From positions 372,001-436,000 of the forward strand of contig NZ_CP070228.1 of the NCBI RefSeq assembly GCF_016904675.1: DNA of 64,000 bases, in the 5' to 3' direction. Each line of letters starts with the position of its first letter. Position 1 is the stretch's first letter. A program made the position numbers and the translations under genes. Below, piece after piece: positions 24,696 through 34,805 of this stretch. The stretch comes from Arcanobacterium phocisimile (GTDB taxonomy: Bacteria; Actinomycetota; Actinomycetes; Actinomycetales; Actinomycetaceae). The notes below the pieces were generated by a model. That model saw only the letters and a list, made by a program, of their open reading frames with translations, was not told the origin of the DNA and did not search any database.

Positions 24696-27600
24696 TCAGC
24701 GAGCAAATACCGCATCGATAATTGCTTGTGCTTCCGCCTGATGGATCTTACCTAAACCAGTTGCGGTTGCAGCGGCAGCGGCACGCGAAATCGGCTTGAC
24801 CAGCAATCCCATCGGCAAGAACATTTCTAGGGCCAGATGCGGCCAGGCGCCTTGATTCGCTGGCTCATCTTGCGCCCAAATGAGATCGGCACCCGGATAC
24901 TTTGCCAACTCGTCAGTCAATTCCTTCACTGGGTTCGGGTAGAGCTGTTCGATACGGACAATAGCAACCGAGGTGTCATTATCCTTTTCGCGACGATTGA
25001 GCAGATCGTAATACAACCGGCCGGTGCACAGCACCACGCGAGTGACATGCAGGTCAGTGCGATGCTCGCCGATAACCGGCTGGAATGTGCCAGTTGTGAA
25101 ATCTGCTACCTGCGATACAGCACCCTTACGGCGAAGCAGTTGCTTCGGCGTGATAGCAATGAGTGGCTTGCGTGGGCGGGAGTATGCTTGCCGGCGCAAC
25201 ATATGGAAGTGATTGGCTGGCGTCGATGGTTGAACAACAAACATATTGTTCTCAGCACACAGCTGGAGATAGCGTTCGATGCGTGCCGAGGAGTGATCCG
25301 GGCCTTGACCTTCATACCCATGGGGCAACATGAGTACAAGGGAAGACTTCTGATTCCATTTTTGGTCCGCTGAGGAAATGAATTCGTCAACCACGGTTTG
25401 TGCTCCGTTGGCGAAGTCGCCGAACTGAGCTTCCCACACCACCAATGCATCTGGACGCTCCACCGAGTATCCATATTCGAACGCCATCACTGAGTATTCC
25501 GAGAGCGGTGAATCGTGGATTTCTAGGCATGCTTGATCTTCGGTGAGATGCTGAAGCGGGGTCCATTCCTTACCGGTTCCTTCACCGTGCGAAATTGCAT
25601 GGCGTTGAACGAAGGTGCCGCGGCGTACATCTTGGCCAGACATTCGCACCGGCACGCCTTCGATGAGCAGGGAACCGAATGCCAGGAGTTCGCCAAAGCC
25701 CCAGTCGATATTGCCCTTGGTGGACATTTCGTTGCGCTTTTCGAACAACTGCATGACCTTTTTGTGCGGCGTGAAACCCTCTGGAACTTGGACGTGAGCG
25801 GCGCCGATACGAGCCATGATTCCTGGCGTCGTCGCAGTCTGCCAACCGATCATTGCTGAGTCATCCTCTTGCGAATGCGGCTGGCCGAGTGAAACAGCCG
25901 CCTGGATTTCAGACTTGGTCAACGTATCATCCGATTCGCGTACTGAGTTCAACGCACGGTCGAGCGTTTCGTGATAGGTGTTCTCGAGTTCTGCGACTTC
26001 TTCGGAGGTCATATCGCCACGGCCGATGAGTGCTTCGGCGTAGATACGGCGCGTGGTGCGCTTGGCATCAACCAAGGAGTACATTACTGGCTGGGTCATC
26101 GATGGATCGTCACCTTCGTTGTGCCCACGACGACGGTAGCAGGTGATGTCGATAATGACGTCTTTATGGAACTCTTCACGGAACTCTTGGGCCATACGAG
26201 CTACTCGTGCCACAGCTTCTGGATCATCGCCATTGACGTGGAAAATCGGTAGCTGAAGACCTTTAGCCATATCAGTGGTGTAGCGTGAAGAACGACCAAG
26301 CGACGGGGCAGTGGTGAAACCAATCTGATTATTGACCACGATGTGAATGGTTCCGCCATTCTTATATCCTGGCAGCTGTGAAAGGTTGAAGGTTTCCCAG
26401 ACGACTCCTTGGCCAGAGAATGCCGCATCGCCGTGAATGAGAATTGGTAGCACAGGGTAGAACGAATCCTTGACCCCAATAAGGTCGTGTTTTCCACGGA
26501 CGATACCCTGTAAAACGCCGTCGGCAGCTTCCAGATGTGACGGGTTCGCCGCAAGGTAGACGCCGACTTTGTCGCCACGTGGAGAAATATAGGTTCCCTC
26601 TGTGCCTAGGTGATACTTGACATCGCCTGAGCCTTGAACGGAAGATGGATCGATTCGGCCGTCGAATTCGCTAAAGACTTGCGCATAGGATTTGCCGGCA
26701 ATATTCGTGAGCACATTGAGTCGGCCGCGGTGAGCCATGCCGATAGCGACATCGCTTAAACCAGATTCGGCTGCCCCTTCGAGGATTGAATCGAGGGCCG
26801 GAATCAAGGATTCGCCACCTTCGAGGGAGAATCGTTTCTGACCGATGTATTTCGTTTGGAGGAAAGACTCGAAGGCTTCTGCTTCATTGAGCTTAGTAAG
26901 TATCCGGCGACGCTGTTCCAGGGTTGCTGGTTCGGCTGGGCGTTCGAGTCGCTTTTGGAACCACTTGCGTTGAGCGGGATCTTGAATATGCATGTATTCA
27001 ATGCCGACCGTGCGACAATAGGCTTCGCGCAGTTGATCGAGGATCTGCCGTAACGTCAGGTGGGAGGAGTTGGCGAAACCGCCGGTAGGGAAGGAGCGAT
27101 CGAGATCCCACAGTGTCAAACCATAGGAGCTGATTTCCAAGTCTGGATGACGGCGGACGTGGAATGACAATGGATCGGTGTCGGCAATCAAATGCCCACG
27201 TTGCCGGTAGGCGTGGATAAGTTCGGCAATACGTGCCGGCTTTCCGAGTTCTCGTTTGGCATCGTATTCAACGTCAGTTTCCCATACGAATGGCTTGTAT
27301 GGAATATGGAGCGCCACATAGACGCGATCATAGAAGCCATCCAAACCTAATAGTTTGTTTTCCATCAGGCGTAAGAATCGGCCCGAAGTTGCTCCCTGAA
27401 TAACGCGATGATCGTAGGTGGAGGTAATATGGACGACCTTTGAGACTCCCATACGTGCAAGTTGGGTTTCGGCAGTACCTGCAAATGCCGGTGGATATAC
27501 CATCGAACCGACCCCGACAATCAAGCCTTGGCCTTTCATTAAACGCGGAATCGAATGTGTGGTTCCCAGACCACCTGGGTTCGTGAGTGAAACTGTGGTG

Positions 27601-28421
27601 CCTTGGTAATCCTCGATAGTTAAGGTGTTATCTCGTCCGCGTTTGATCAGTTCCTCGAAGGCAACGAGGAACTCAGAGAACGTCATATGCTCTGCATCTT
27701 TAATGGATGGAACAACGAGGGTGCGTTCTCCGTTTGGTTTGGTGACGTCGATGGCGATACCGAGATTCACCGACGATGGTTTTACGAGCGTAGGTTTGCC
27801 GGCGTCGTTGAGCATGTAGGAGTAGTTCATCTCCGGCATTTCAGAAAGGGCTTCGACCATTGCGTAGGCGATGAGATGGGTGAAGGAAACCTTTCCGCCG
27901 CGTGTTGAGGCAAGGTATTTGTTGATCACTCTGCGGTTGTCGAACATGACGCGCGCTGGCAGAGCGCGCACACTGGTAGCAGTCGGTAATTCAAGCGAAG
28001 AGTCCATGTTCTTCGAAAGCCCACGATCTACTCCTTTGAGCGCTACATATTCAGGATGATCTTGTTCGAAGATCTGTCCGACTTTCGGTTTGAGGTCAAA
28101 CTGTTTCGCATAGGGAGTTACAGCGGGTTGTGCTGCAGAGCGTGGCTGAGGTGGAAGATCGGAACGAGTGACATTGGTTGACGCAGTAACTTCACGCGCA
28201 TGTGTTGAATGAATTGAGAGCTGAGCTTGCTGGGTCTCTTCAGATACTTCGGGGTCGTGACCGGCGTCAGTGGTGAGTGGAGTGCGTCCAGATGCTTGCC
28301 AGTTGCGAAACATTTCTTTCCACTGGGGGCCAACACTGTGCGGATCGGATAAATATGAGGAATAAAGATCCTCGATGAAGCTCTGATTCGCTCCAAAATC
28401 TTCTGAATGTGTTGACGTCAC
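24696..28421 (-). CDS. kgd: Multifunctional 2-oxoglutarate enzyme (Kgd / OdhA)
   Basis: 1241 residues from GTG 28421, chosen for the upstream GAGG; TTG 28442 would add seven. Actinobacterial fusion: short 2-OGDH N-terminal motif (FGANQSFIEDLYSSYLSDPH), a catalytic E2 acyltransferase domain without lipoyl domain (about 100-340, with active-site YDHRVIQGA), then a complete thiamine-diphosphate E1 (about 380-1241) with GMAHRGRLNVL, GDAAFSGQGVV...NNQIGFTT and HGYEGQGPDHSSARIERYLQ. It converts 2-oxoglutarate to succinyl-CoA with separate E2p/E3 partners, or to succinic semialdehyde. No lpd or other TCA gene is in the window. Divergent from the CNNM gene pair. Confidence 0.96.
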   Translation of the reverse strand: MTSTHSEDFGANQSFIEDLYSSYLSDPHSVGPQWKEMFRNWQASGRTPLTTDAGHDPEVSEETQQAQLSIHSTHAREVTASTNVTRSDLPPQPRSAAQPAVTPYAKQFDLKPKVGQIFEQDHPEYVALKGVDRGLSKNMDSSLELPTATSVRALPARVMFDNRRVINKYLASTRGGKVSFTHLIAYAMVEALSEMPEMNYSYMLNDAGKPTLVKPSSVNLGIAIDVTKPNGERTLVVPSIKDAEHMTFSEFLVAFEELIKRGRDNTLTIEDYQGTTVSLTNPGGLGTTHSIPRLMKGQGLIVGVGSMVYPPAFAGTAETQLARMGVSKVVHITSTYDHRVIQGATSGRFLRLMENKLLGLDGFYDRVYVALHIPYKPFVWETDVEYDAKRELGKPARIAELIHAYRQRGHLIADTDPLSFHVRRHPDLEISSYGLTLWDLDRSFPTGGFANSSHLTLRQILDQLREAYCRTVGIEYMHIQDPAQRKWFQKRLERPAEPATLEQRRRILTKLNEAEAFESFLQTKYIGQKRFSLEGGESLIPALDSILEGAAESGLSDVAIGMAHRGRLNVLTNIAGKSYAQVFSEFDGRIDPSSVQGSGDVKYHLGTEGTYISPRGDKVGVYLAANPSHLEAADGVLQGIVRGKHDLIGVKDSFYPVLPILIHGDAAFSGQGVVWETFNLSQLPGYKNGGTIHIVVNNQIGFTTAPSLGRSSRYTTDMAKGLQLPIFHVNGDDPEAVARVARMAQEFREEFHKDVIIDITCYRRRGHNEGDDPSMTQPVMYSLVDAKRTTRRIYAEALIGRGDMTSEEVAELENTYHETLDRALNSVRESDDTLTKSEIQAAVSLGQPHSQEDDSAMIGWQTATTPGIMARIGAAHVQVPEGFTPHKKVMQLFEKRNEMSTKGNIDWGFGELLAFGSLLIEGVPVRMSGQDVRRGTFVQRHAISHGEGTGKEWTPLQHLTEDQACLEIHDSPLSEYSVMAFEYGYSVERPDALVVWEAQFGDFANGAQTVVDEFISSADQKWNQKSSLVLMLPHGYEGQGPDHSSARIERYLQLCAENNMFVVQPSTPANHFHMLRRQAYSRPRKPLIAITPKQLLRRKGAVSQVADFTTGTFQPVIGEHRTDLHVTRVVLCTGRLYYDLLNRREKDNDTSVAIVRIEQLYPNPVKELTDELAKYPGADLIWAQDEPANQGAWPHLALEMFLPMGLLVKPISRAAAAATATGLGKIHQAEAQAIIDAVFAR

Positions 28422-28607
28422 TGTCTTTGCCTCGCTAGCCAATCGAAGAGATATCTTAACTTCAAACTATACCCGATTATCGAGGTCTTTACAGGAGACA
28501 AACAGAGATAAATCGTGAGGTAAAGAGGAATTGTGGAAATTAACTCCGGGATTAAGACATCTCTACGCTAGGATATTGTCTATGACAAATGACGTTGGTG
28601 ATAGGTC

Positions 28608-29930
28608 GTGCTAGTAGATCTGATTTTGCTCGGTATCGGTGTTCTCTTGACGTTGGGCACCGCAGTCTTTGTGGCTGCTGAGTTCTCATTCGTTGCACTT
28701 GATCCGGCCACTGTGGACGCTAAGGCTCAAGAAGGTGATCCGCATGCAAAGAAAGTCACCAAAGCCTTACATCATCTTTCGCTTCAGCTTTCAGCATGCC
28801 AAGTAGGTATCACCATCACGACTATCTTGTTGGGATATGTGGCACAAGCCCCACTTCAGGAACTATTTGCAAAATTTTTAGGAAACACCCCGTTGAGTTC
28901 CGCCGCAGCACTAGCAACCGGAGTAGTTTTCGCCTTCATCGTGGTGAATTTGTTTTCCATGGTTTTTGGCGAGTTAGTGCCTAAGAACATGGCTTTAGCT
29001 GCCCCATTGCGCACTGCTGCCTTGGTTTCCCTACCGCTTCGGGGTTTTACTCTTATTTTCAAACCGCTTATTGTTGTCCTTAATAATTCAGCAAACTGGA
29101 TTTTGCACCGTTTCGGAATTGAAGTTGCGGAAGAGCTTTCGGGGGCGCGTTCTGCCACCGAGCTTTCTGCATTGGTGCGACGCTCAGCTGAGCAGGGAAC
29201 TCTTGATGTCTCCACAGCACGGCTACTGACGCGATCGATTGATATTGGTGCATTGACTGCTGTCGATGTCATGACCGATCGAGGGCGAGTCAATCATCTT
29301 GACGTCGATCAAACGGCAGCTGATGTTATCGATCTTGCCCGCGTTACGGGACATTCACGCTTCCCGGTCATTGGTGAAGATATGGATGACATCCGCGGAA
29401 TCGTCAACCTGCGCCGGGCGATAGCAGTTCCGTTCGAACGCCGTGCAGAGGTGAGTGTCACGTCGTCGTCGCTCATGATTCCAGTCCCTCGTGTTCCAGA
29501 AACTCTCGAACTGGCGCCACTCTTGGTACGCCTGCGGGCCTCTGGGTCACAAGTAGCGGTTGTTGTTGATGAATACGGTGGGGTCTCTGGCATTGTGACG
29601 CTTGAAGACGTTATCGAAGAAATCGTTGGCGATGTTGCGGACGAACATGATGGTTCCGACACACAATCGCGGGTCTTGGCGACCGGAGAAACCATTGTTC
29701 CTGGGCTCATGCGACCAGATGAAATTAGTCGGGAGTTCGGCATCGGTATTCCAGATGATGGGCCGTGGGAAACTGTCGGTGGTTGGATAATGGCTGGATT
29801 AGGCAAGATTCCTGACGTCGGTGACAAATTTGTTGACGACGGTATCACGGCGTGTGTTGAAAAAATGGATGGTCGTCGCGTTGAGACAGTGCGACTCACA
29901 GTAACCCAGCAGCAGGAGGAAGCAGAATGA
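28608..29930 (+). CDS. CNNM/CBS/CorC transmembrane protein (hemolysin family) 1
   Basis: 440 residues, GTG start at 28608. N-terminal CNNM (DUF21) membrane domain with three or four helices (about 4-27, 60-80, 96-125, 135-155) including GELVPKNMALAAP. Then a CBS pair (about 215-345; GHSRFPVIGEDMDDI, VVVDEYGGVSGIVTLEDVIE) and a C-terminal CorC_HlyC domain (about 365-435). Family members are linked to Mg2+/Co2+ efflux or divalent-cation homeostasis; the hemolysin label is historical. Four-base overlap with the paralogue downstream. Confidence 0.92.
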   Translation: MLVDLILLGIGVLLTLGTAVFVAAEFSFVALDPATVDAKAQEGDPHAKKVTKALHHLSLQLSACQVGITITTILLGYVAQAPLQELFAKFLGNTPLSSAAALATGVVFAFIVVNLFSMVFGELVPKNMALAAPLRTAALVSLPLRGFTLIFKPLIVVLNNSANWILHRFGIEVAEELSGARSATELSALVRRSAEQGTLDVSTARLLTRSIDIGALTAVDVMTDRGRVNHLDVDQTAADVIDLARVTGHSRFPVIGEDMDDIRGIVNLRRAIAVPFERRAEVSVTSSSLMIPVPRVPETLELAPLLVRLRASGSQVAVVVDEYGGVSGIVTLEDVIEEIVGDVADEHDGSDTQSRVLATGETIVPGLMRPDEISREFGIGIPDDGPWETVGGWIMAGLGKIPDVGDKFVDDGITACVEKMDGRRVETVRLTVTQQQEEAE

Positions 29931-30958
29931 ACCTCGGACCTTCGTTGCTCATTACTTTCGGACTGCTCGCTGCCAACGCCTATTTCGTGGGCGCAGAATT
30001 TGCGATTATGGGATCGCGGCGCTCGCGTATCGAACCGTTAGCAGAAAACGGCAAGAAGAGCGCACGGACAGTTCTCTATGCGCTTGAACATGTCACACTG
30101 ATGCTGGCAACCTGTCAGTTAGGTGTTACCATTGCGTCAGTGGCGCTCGGAGCTGTCGCTGAACCAGCGATCGCCCACGCGATCGATGGGCCTATAGAAA
30201 ACTTGGGTGTGCCAGAGTCGATGGTTCATCCAATAGCTATCGTCATTGCGCTTTTGTTGGTTGTTTATGCACATGTTGTTATTGGCGAGATGGTTCCGAA
30301 AAATCTTGCGGTGACTAATCCGGAACGTACAGCGTTGATATTGGGGCCACCGTTAGTGTTCATTTCTAAACTTTTTTACCCGGTTGTGGCTTCGATGAAT
30401 TGGGTGGCTAATCATGTGATTCGGCTTTTTGGTTATGAACCTAAAAGCGAAGTAGCTTCAGCCTTCACCGCAGATGAAGTGGCTTCTATTGTTGAAGTTT
30501 CCCGAGCAGCTGGAGTGTTAGATGCCGACGTGGGGCTGATTTCTTCGGCAATCGAGTTTTCGGAACAGACCGCCGTGGAATTAATGGTTTCCGAAGAAGA
30601 TCTTGAAACGGTCCCTGATTCGCTTACTCCAGAGGAGTTAGAGGATCGGGTGGCGCATACAGGGTATTCACGGTTCCCGGTGGTGGCTTCCAATGGGGTG
30701 TTGATCGGTTATGTTCATGTGAAAGATATTCTGGATATTGCGCCAGAAAATCGCTTTGATCCTATTCCTGGCTGGAAGATTCGCCGCTTGGTAACGGTAG
30801 ATCCTGACGATGAGATCGAAACCGCAATGCGTGTCATGCAGCAGGCCGGTGCTCACATGGCGGAAGTGAACCTTAAAGATGGCTCACAGGGTGTCATTTT
30901 CCTGGAAGATGTCCTCGAAGAATTAATCGGAGAAGTGCGCGACGCCATGCAACGCTGA
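29927..30958 (+). CDS. CNNM/CBS transmembrane protein (hemolysin family) 2
   Basis: 343 residues. Paralogue of the preceding gene: CNNM membrane domain (NAYFVGAEFAIMGSRRSRIE; GEMVPKNLAVTNP) and a CBS pair (GYSRFPVVASNGVLIGYVHV, VIFLEDVLEELIGE) but no C-terminal CorC domain. The ATG overlaps the upstream stop by 4 bases, so the products are made together and may form a heteromer. Tandem long and short CNNM genes are usual in actinobacteria. Confidence 0.92.
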   Translation: MNLGPSLLITFGLLAANAYFVGAEFAIMGSRRSRIEPLAENGKKSARTVLYALEHVTLMLATCQLGVTIASVALGAVAEPAIAHAIDGPIENLGVPESMVHPIAIVIALLLVVYAHVVIGEMVPKNLAVTNPERTALILGPPLVFISKLFYPVVASMNWVANHVIRLFGYEPKSEVASAFTADEVASIVEVSRAAGVLDADVGLISSAIEFSEQTAVELMVSEEDLETVPDSLTPEELEDRVAHTGYSRFPVVASNGVLIGYVHVKDILDIAPENRFDPIPGWKIRRLVTVDPDDEIETAMRVMQQAGAHMAEVNLKDGSQGVIFLEDVLEELIGEVRDAMQR

Positions 30959-31054
30959 CATGTGTTTGCTGTCACTGCAAAGTGGTGTAGCACAATTGTT
31001 ATCAAACCGTTATTATAGTCAATGGTTACGAAACTACTGTTTTAGGGGAAGCGC

Positions 31055-32119
31055 GTGAGCGAAAAATCTACTCGGCCTACTCGCCGTGAATTGCGGCTTG
31101 CGCGCATCGCTGAAGAATCACGGCGTAAATCCACGGATATTTCATCGGAATCCACAGTGGTTATTCCTGTGGCTCAGTCAATGCTGGAAACTGCACCTAC
31201 AGTTGATGATGATGCAACTAAACATCCTTGTGTTACCGTGGCGCAGAGCAACGATTCCGTGGCGGTTGCCAAGAGCAAAAATTTTTCTCCTCAAGGATCT
31301 AGTATTCGTTCTGCCTATGCCTATGCTCGCGAGATCTTTTCTCGGCCAAAGAACCTTCGCACTGTTACTTCCACCGCCTGTGTTTTCGCTTTAGCAGTGG
31401 GATGCGGTTTAACGCTCGGTTCTTATGGTTTTGAAATTGCTGCGCAAGCAAACTCTATCGAATCAGATTTTGCCGGGGGAGATGTTGAAGGCTCGCAAAC
31501 CCCCACTAGCCTTCGATCGCTTTCAAGTGCTGCTGATTCTGCCCGCTTCAAAGCTTATGAAGAGAAATTTTCTGGAAATGCTGTAGTATGTGAAACGGTA
31601 TCAAGCGCCAATTCTTTGACGTCGTTTGCACGCAATAATCTCAACAAGCTCATTCATCCTATGGCGGCTGGAACATTCCAAGAATCTTCACCATTTGGTT
31701 GGCGGATTCACCCGCTCTATGGAACATCGAAGCTTCATGAGGGAGTTGATTTCTCGGCAGCGATCGGCACACCAATTTATGCTGTAGCTGACGGTAAGGT
31801 TGTGTTCTCTGGGGCAAGCAGCGAAACCTTTGGCGATCCGGTCGTTGTTATCGAGCATAATATTGATGGTGAAGTATTCACTTCGTGGTATCTGCACTCG
31901 TATGCTTCTGGAATCTTTGTTAACGAGGGTGACGTTGTTCGCCTCGGTGATCGTATCGCTGACGTTGGAAATAGTGGCCGTTCGACCGGTCCGCATTTGC
32001 ACTTTGAGATTCATCCAGGTGCGTATGCTGGATTTACTGGGCCAGGTCCAGTTGATCCGATGAGCTTCTTGAAGGAACAAGGAGCTGTAGATATTAATGA
32101 CGTGTGCGGAGTTAAATAA
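31055..32119 (+). CDS. M23 family (LytM-type) metallopeptidase
   Basis: 354 residues, GTG start with AGGGGAAG upstream. Basic N-terminal cytoplasmic part (TRPTRRELRLARIAEESRRK), one membrane segment at about 107-127, then a surface domain. The C-terminal peptidase domain (about 208-340) has the zinc ligands H-x3-D (LHEGVDFSA) and HLHFE (GPHLHFEIH), plus the usual SPFGWRIHP entry. It should cut peptidoglycan cross-bridges or stems. Because all M23 metal ligands are present, it is likely active rather than an EnvC-like activator. Confidence 0.93.
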   Translation: MSEKSTRPTRRELRLARIAEESRRKSTDISSESTVVIPVAQSMLETAPTVDDDATKHPCVTVAQSNDSVAVAKSKNFSPQGSSIRSAYAYAREIFSRPKNLRTVTSTACVFALAVGCGLTLGSYGFEIAAQANSIESDFAGGDVEGSQTPTSLRSLSSAADSARFKAYEEKFSGNAVVCETVSSANSLTSFARNNLNKLIHPMAAGTFQESSPFGWRIHPLYGTSKLHEGVDFSAAIGTPIYAVADGKVVFSGASSETFGDPVVVIEHNIDGEVFTSWYLHSYASGIFVNEGDVVRLGDRIADVGNSGRSTGPHLHFEIHPGAYAGFTGPGPVDPMSFLKEQGAVDINDVCGVK

Positions 32120-32124
32120 CGCAG

Positions 32125-32892
32125 ATGACACAATCTCGGCTATGGGGCTACGCCTCTGATCCAGTATTAATTGCGCATCGTGGTGGCGGACAAGAAGCTC
32201 CCGAAAATTCTCGACAGGCGTTTTCCCGCCTGAATGATCTGGGTCTATCCCATATCGAAACTGATGTTCACAGTACTAAAGATAGCGTCGCCGTCGTCAT
32301 TCACGATCCAATTCTCGATCGAGTGTCTGACGGACATGGCAGAGTTTCGCAGTACACGTGGGATGAGCTTCGACGTTATCGGGATCATTCTGGCCAACCA
32401 TTGATGCGGTTAGATGAGGCTCTCGACGAGTTTTCACATTTGGTCTTCAATATCGATGCTAAGGAAAACCGCGTCATTGAGCCATTAATATCTGCTATCA
32501 AACACACAGGAGCTCAGAAACGGGTGTCTCTCGCCTCGTTTTCGGAACGTAGATTAGTGCAGTTACGGCAAAAGCTCCCCGGAGTCTCATCGTCGATGGG
32601 TATTTCCGCCGTCGCAAAATTAATCGCTGCTGCGAATGTTCCTGGTAGTCTACGTTCGGCAATACTGCGGTTGTTACCGGCAGCTGACGACGGTGTGCAT
32701 GCTGTTCAAGTGCCGGAATCGTTTCGCGGAATCAAAATTGTGGACGAAAAGTTTGTCGAACTTGTGCACTCATTGAAGATGGCCGTACATGTGTGGACAG
32801 TAAACGACGAAGAACATGCAGCACAGCTAGTTGATCTTGGGGTAGACGGAATCATTACCGACATTCCATCGGCACTACGCCATATTGTGTGA
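32125..32892 (+). CDS. Glycerophosphodiester phosphodiesterase
   Basis: 255 residues. GDPD TIM-barrel signatures: LIAHRGGGQEAPENS (His and Glu of the active site, 12-26), HIETDVHSTKDSVAVVIHDP with the second His, and the C-terminal VWTVNDEEHAAQLVDLGVDG then IITD. Hydrolyses glycerophosphodiesters to glycerol-3-phosphate and alcohol. No signal peptide, so cytoplasmic. It starts 5 bases after the M23 gene. Confidence 0.92.
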   Translation: MTQSRLWGYASDPVLIAHRGGGQEAPENSRQAFSRLNDLGLSHIETDVHSTKDSVAVVIHDPILDRVSDGHGRVSQYTWDELRRYRDHSGQPLMRLDEALDEFSHLVFNIDAKENRVIEPLISAIKHTGAQKRVSLASFSERRLVQLRQKLPGVSSSMGISAVAKLIAAANVPGSLRSAILRLLPAADDGVHAVQVPESFRGIKIVDEKFVELVHSLKMAVHVWTVNDEEHAAQLVDLGVDGIITDIPSALRHIV

Positions 32893-32896
32893 AAAG

Positions 32897-32969
32897 TACC
32901 CCGAACTGGATTCGAACCAGCGACCTTCTGCTCCGGAGGCAGACGCTCTATCCCCTGAGCTATCGGGGC
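32897..32969 (-). tRNA. tRNA-Arg (anticodon CCG)
   Basis: 73-base cloverleaf on the minus strand: acceptor GCCCCGA pairing with TCGGGGT plus discriminator A, D-arm GCTCAGGGGATAGAGC, anticodon arm TCTGC-CTCCGGA-GCAGA with CCG as anticodon, T-arm CTGGTTCGAATCCAG. CCA is not encoded. It lies head to head with argS, the gene for its own synthetase, 149 bases away. Confidence 0.97.
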
Positions 32970-33118
32970 TCAGACCTAGATAGCTTAACAGGAATTGACG
33001 GGGAAGAAAAATAGGAATCGGCCACCAGCGTCGAAAATCACCTGAATGTGTCCAAGCGCATGAGCAATTGTACGTGTGAGATAGAAATAATGGTTGGTTA
33101 GCCAGATACACTTGGAGT

Positions 33119-34792
33119 ATGACTCCAGAAGAACTTAAATCATTGATTTATACCATCATTCAAAATGCGGCTAGTGCGGGCGAGATCAATCTTGATCCGA
33201 ACGAGATTCCGGAAGTTCGAGTAGAACGTCCGCGTGTTCGCGAACATGGCGATTGGTCAACCAACGTTGCTATGCAGTTGGGTAAGAAGGCCGGAATGAA
33301 TCCGCGCGAATTTGCGCAACTTGTTGTTGATAAGCTGGTCGAAGATGCCGGTATTGATCATGCAGAAATTGCGGGTCCTGGATTCATCAACATCACCGTG
33401 AACGCCGCTGCCGCTGGAGAGCTCGCTCGAAACATTGTTGAAACTGGCGAGGCATACGGCCAAGGAACAGCGCTTGCTGGCCACGTTATTAATCTTGAAT
33501 ATGTTTCAGCTAATCCAACTGGTCCGATCCACATTGGTGGCGCGCGGTGGGCTGCTGTAGGCGACTCGCTTGCTCGTATTTTGACCGCCTCGGGCGCATC
33601 AGTTGTCCGCGAATACTACTTCAACGATCACGGCTCCCAAATTGACCGCTTCGCCAAGTCACTTTTGGCTCGTGCGCGCGGTCAGGAAGCTCCGGAAGAT
33701 GGCTACGGCGGTCAGTACATTGAAGATATCGCTGAGGCTGTGTTAGCTGCGAACGAAGAAGGTAATAAGTTACTTGAACAAGATGATGCTCAAGCTCAAG
33801 AGTTCTTCCGTCAGCATGGCGTTACGCGAATGTTTGGCGAAATCAAGAAGGAATTGGCGAACTTCCGCGTCGAGTTCGATGTTTTCTTCCATGAAGATAC
33901 CTTGCATGAGTCCGGTGCAGTTGATCAGGCTATCTCGCAGTTGCGTGACAAAGGCGTGATTTTCGAATCCGAAGGTGCAACCTGGATTCGTACCACCGAT
34001 TTTGGTGACGATAAAGATCGAGTCATTATCAAGTCCGACGGCGATGCCGCATACTTTGCCGGCGATATTGCGTATTACTTGGACAAGCGTGAGCGCGGAG
34101 CCGACCACGTTGTCATTATGCTTGGCGCTGACCACCACGGCTACATTGGCCGTATGTACGCGATGGCTCGTGCCTTCGGCGATACTGCTGGTAAGGGTGA
34201 AAACATGGAGATCCTTATCGGTCAGCTCGTCAACCTAGTCAAGGATGGCCAGCCAGTACGCATGTCTAAGCGTGCCGGAACCATTGTTGTGCTTTCGGAT
34301 CTCGTTGATGCTGCAGGTGTGGATGCTGCTCGTTACTCCCTGGTACGCGCCGCTATGGATACCACACTGGAAATCGACCTTGGGCTTATCTCCTCCCGCA
34401 CCAACGAAAACCCGGTTTACTATGTGCAGTATGCGCATGCGCGCACCAAGTCCGTTGATGCGAATGCGACCGCTCATGGTGTCACCCGGGATAGTTTTGT
34501 TCCTTCTTTGCTTGATACACCGGCAGATTCGGAACTCATCGCAAAACTGGCACAGTTCCCGGAGATTGTTGCCCAGTCGGCTCAGCTTCGCGAACCGCAC
34601 CGTGTAGCACGCTACCTTGAAGAAGTCGCGGGTGCTTACCACGCATGGTATGGCAATTCGCGTGTGACTCCGCGTGCGGATGAGGAAGTCACAGATGTTC
34701 ATCGCACCCGGTTGTGGCTCAATGATGCAGCAGGTCAAGTTCTTGCCAATGGCTTGAAGCTGCTTGGCGTTAGTGCTCCAGACAAGATGTAG
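33119..34792 (+). CDS. argS: Arginyl-tRNA synthetase
   Basis: 557 residues, class Ia synthetase. N-terminal Arg-tRNA-binding Add1 domain (1-110), HIGH-type motif in [10 protein letters not shown] (about 133-142), KMSK-type loop VRMSKRAGT (about 380-388), and the C-terminal DALR anticodon-binding domain. ATG 33119 with TGGAGT upstream. First gene of the run argS-thrB-rho; tRNA-Arg(CCG) is divergently placed upstream. Confidence 0.97.
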   Translation: MTPEELKSLIYTIIQNAASAGEINLDPNEIPEVRVERPRVREHGDWSTNVAMQLGKKAGMNPREFAQLVVDKLVEDAGIDHAEIAGPGFINITVNAAAAGELARNIVETGEAYGQGTALAGHVINLEYVSANPTGPIHIGGARWAAVGDSLARILTASGASVVREYYFNDHGSQIDRFAKSLLARARGQEAPEDGYGGQYIEDIAEAVLAANEEGNKLLEQDDAQAQEFFRQHGVTRMFGEIKKELANFRVEFDVFFHEDTLHESGAVDQAISQLRDKGVIFESEGATWIRTTDFGDDKDRVIIKSDGDAAYFAGDIAYYLDKRERGADHVVIMLGADHHGYIGRMYAMARAFGDTAGKGENMEILIGQLVNLVKDGQPVRMSKRAGTIVVLSDLVDAAGVDAARYSLVRAAMDTTLEIDLGLISSRTNENPVYYVQYAHARTKSVDANATAHGVTRDSFVPSLLDTPADSELIAKLAQFPEIVAQSAQLREPHRVARYLEEVAGAYHAWYGNSRVTPRADEEVTDVHRTRLWLNDAAGQVLANGLKLLGVSAPDKM

Positions 34793-34805
34793 GTTTGCTG
34801 ACCGT

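Noticed and set aside
30959-31054. Possible ydaO-type c-di-AMP riboswitch before the M23 peptidase
   Set aside because: Considered because such riboswitches precede wall hydrolases in actinobacteria, but only 96 bases are available and no conserved element is recognisable.
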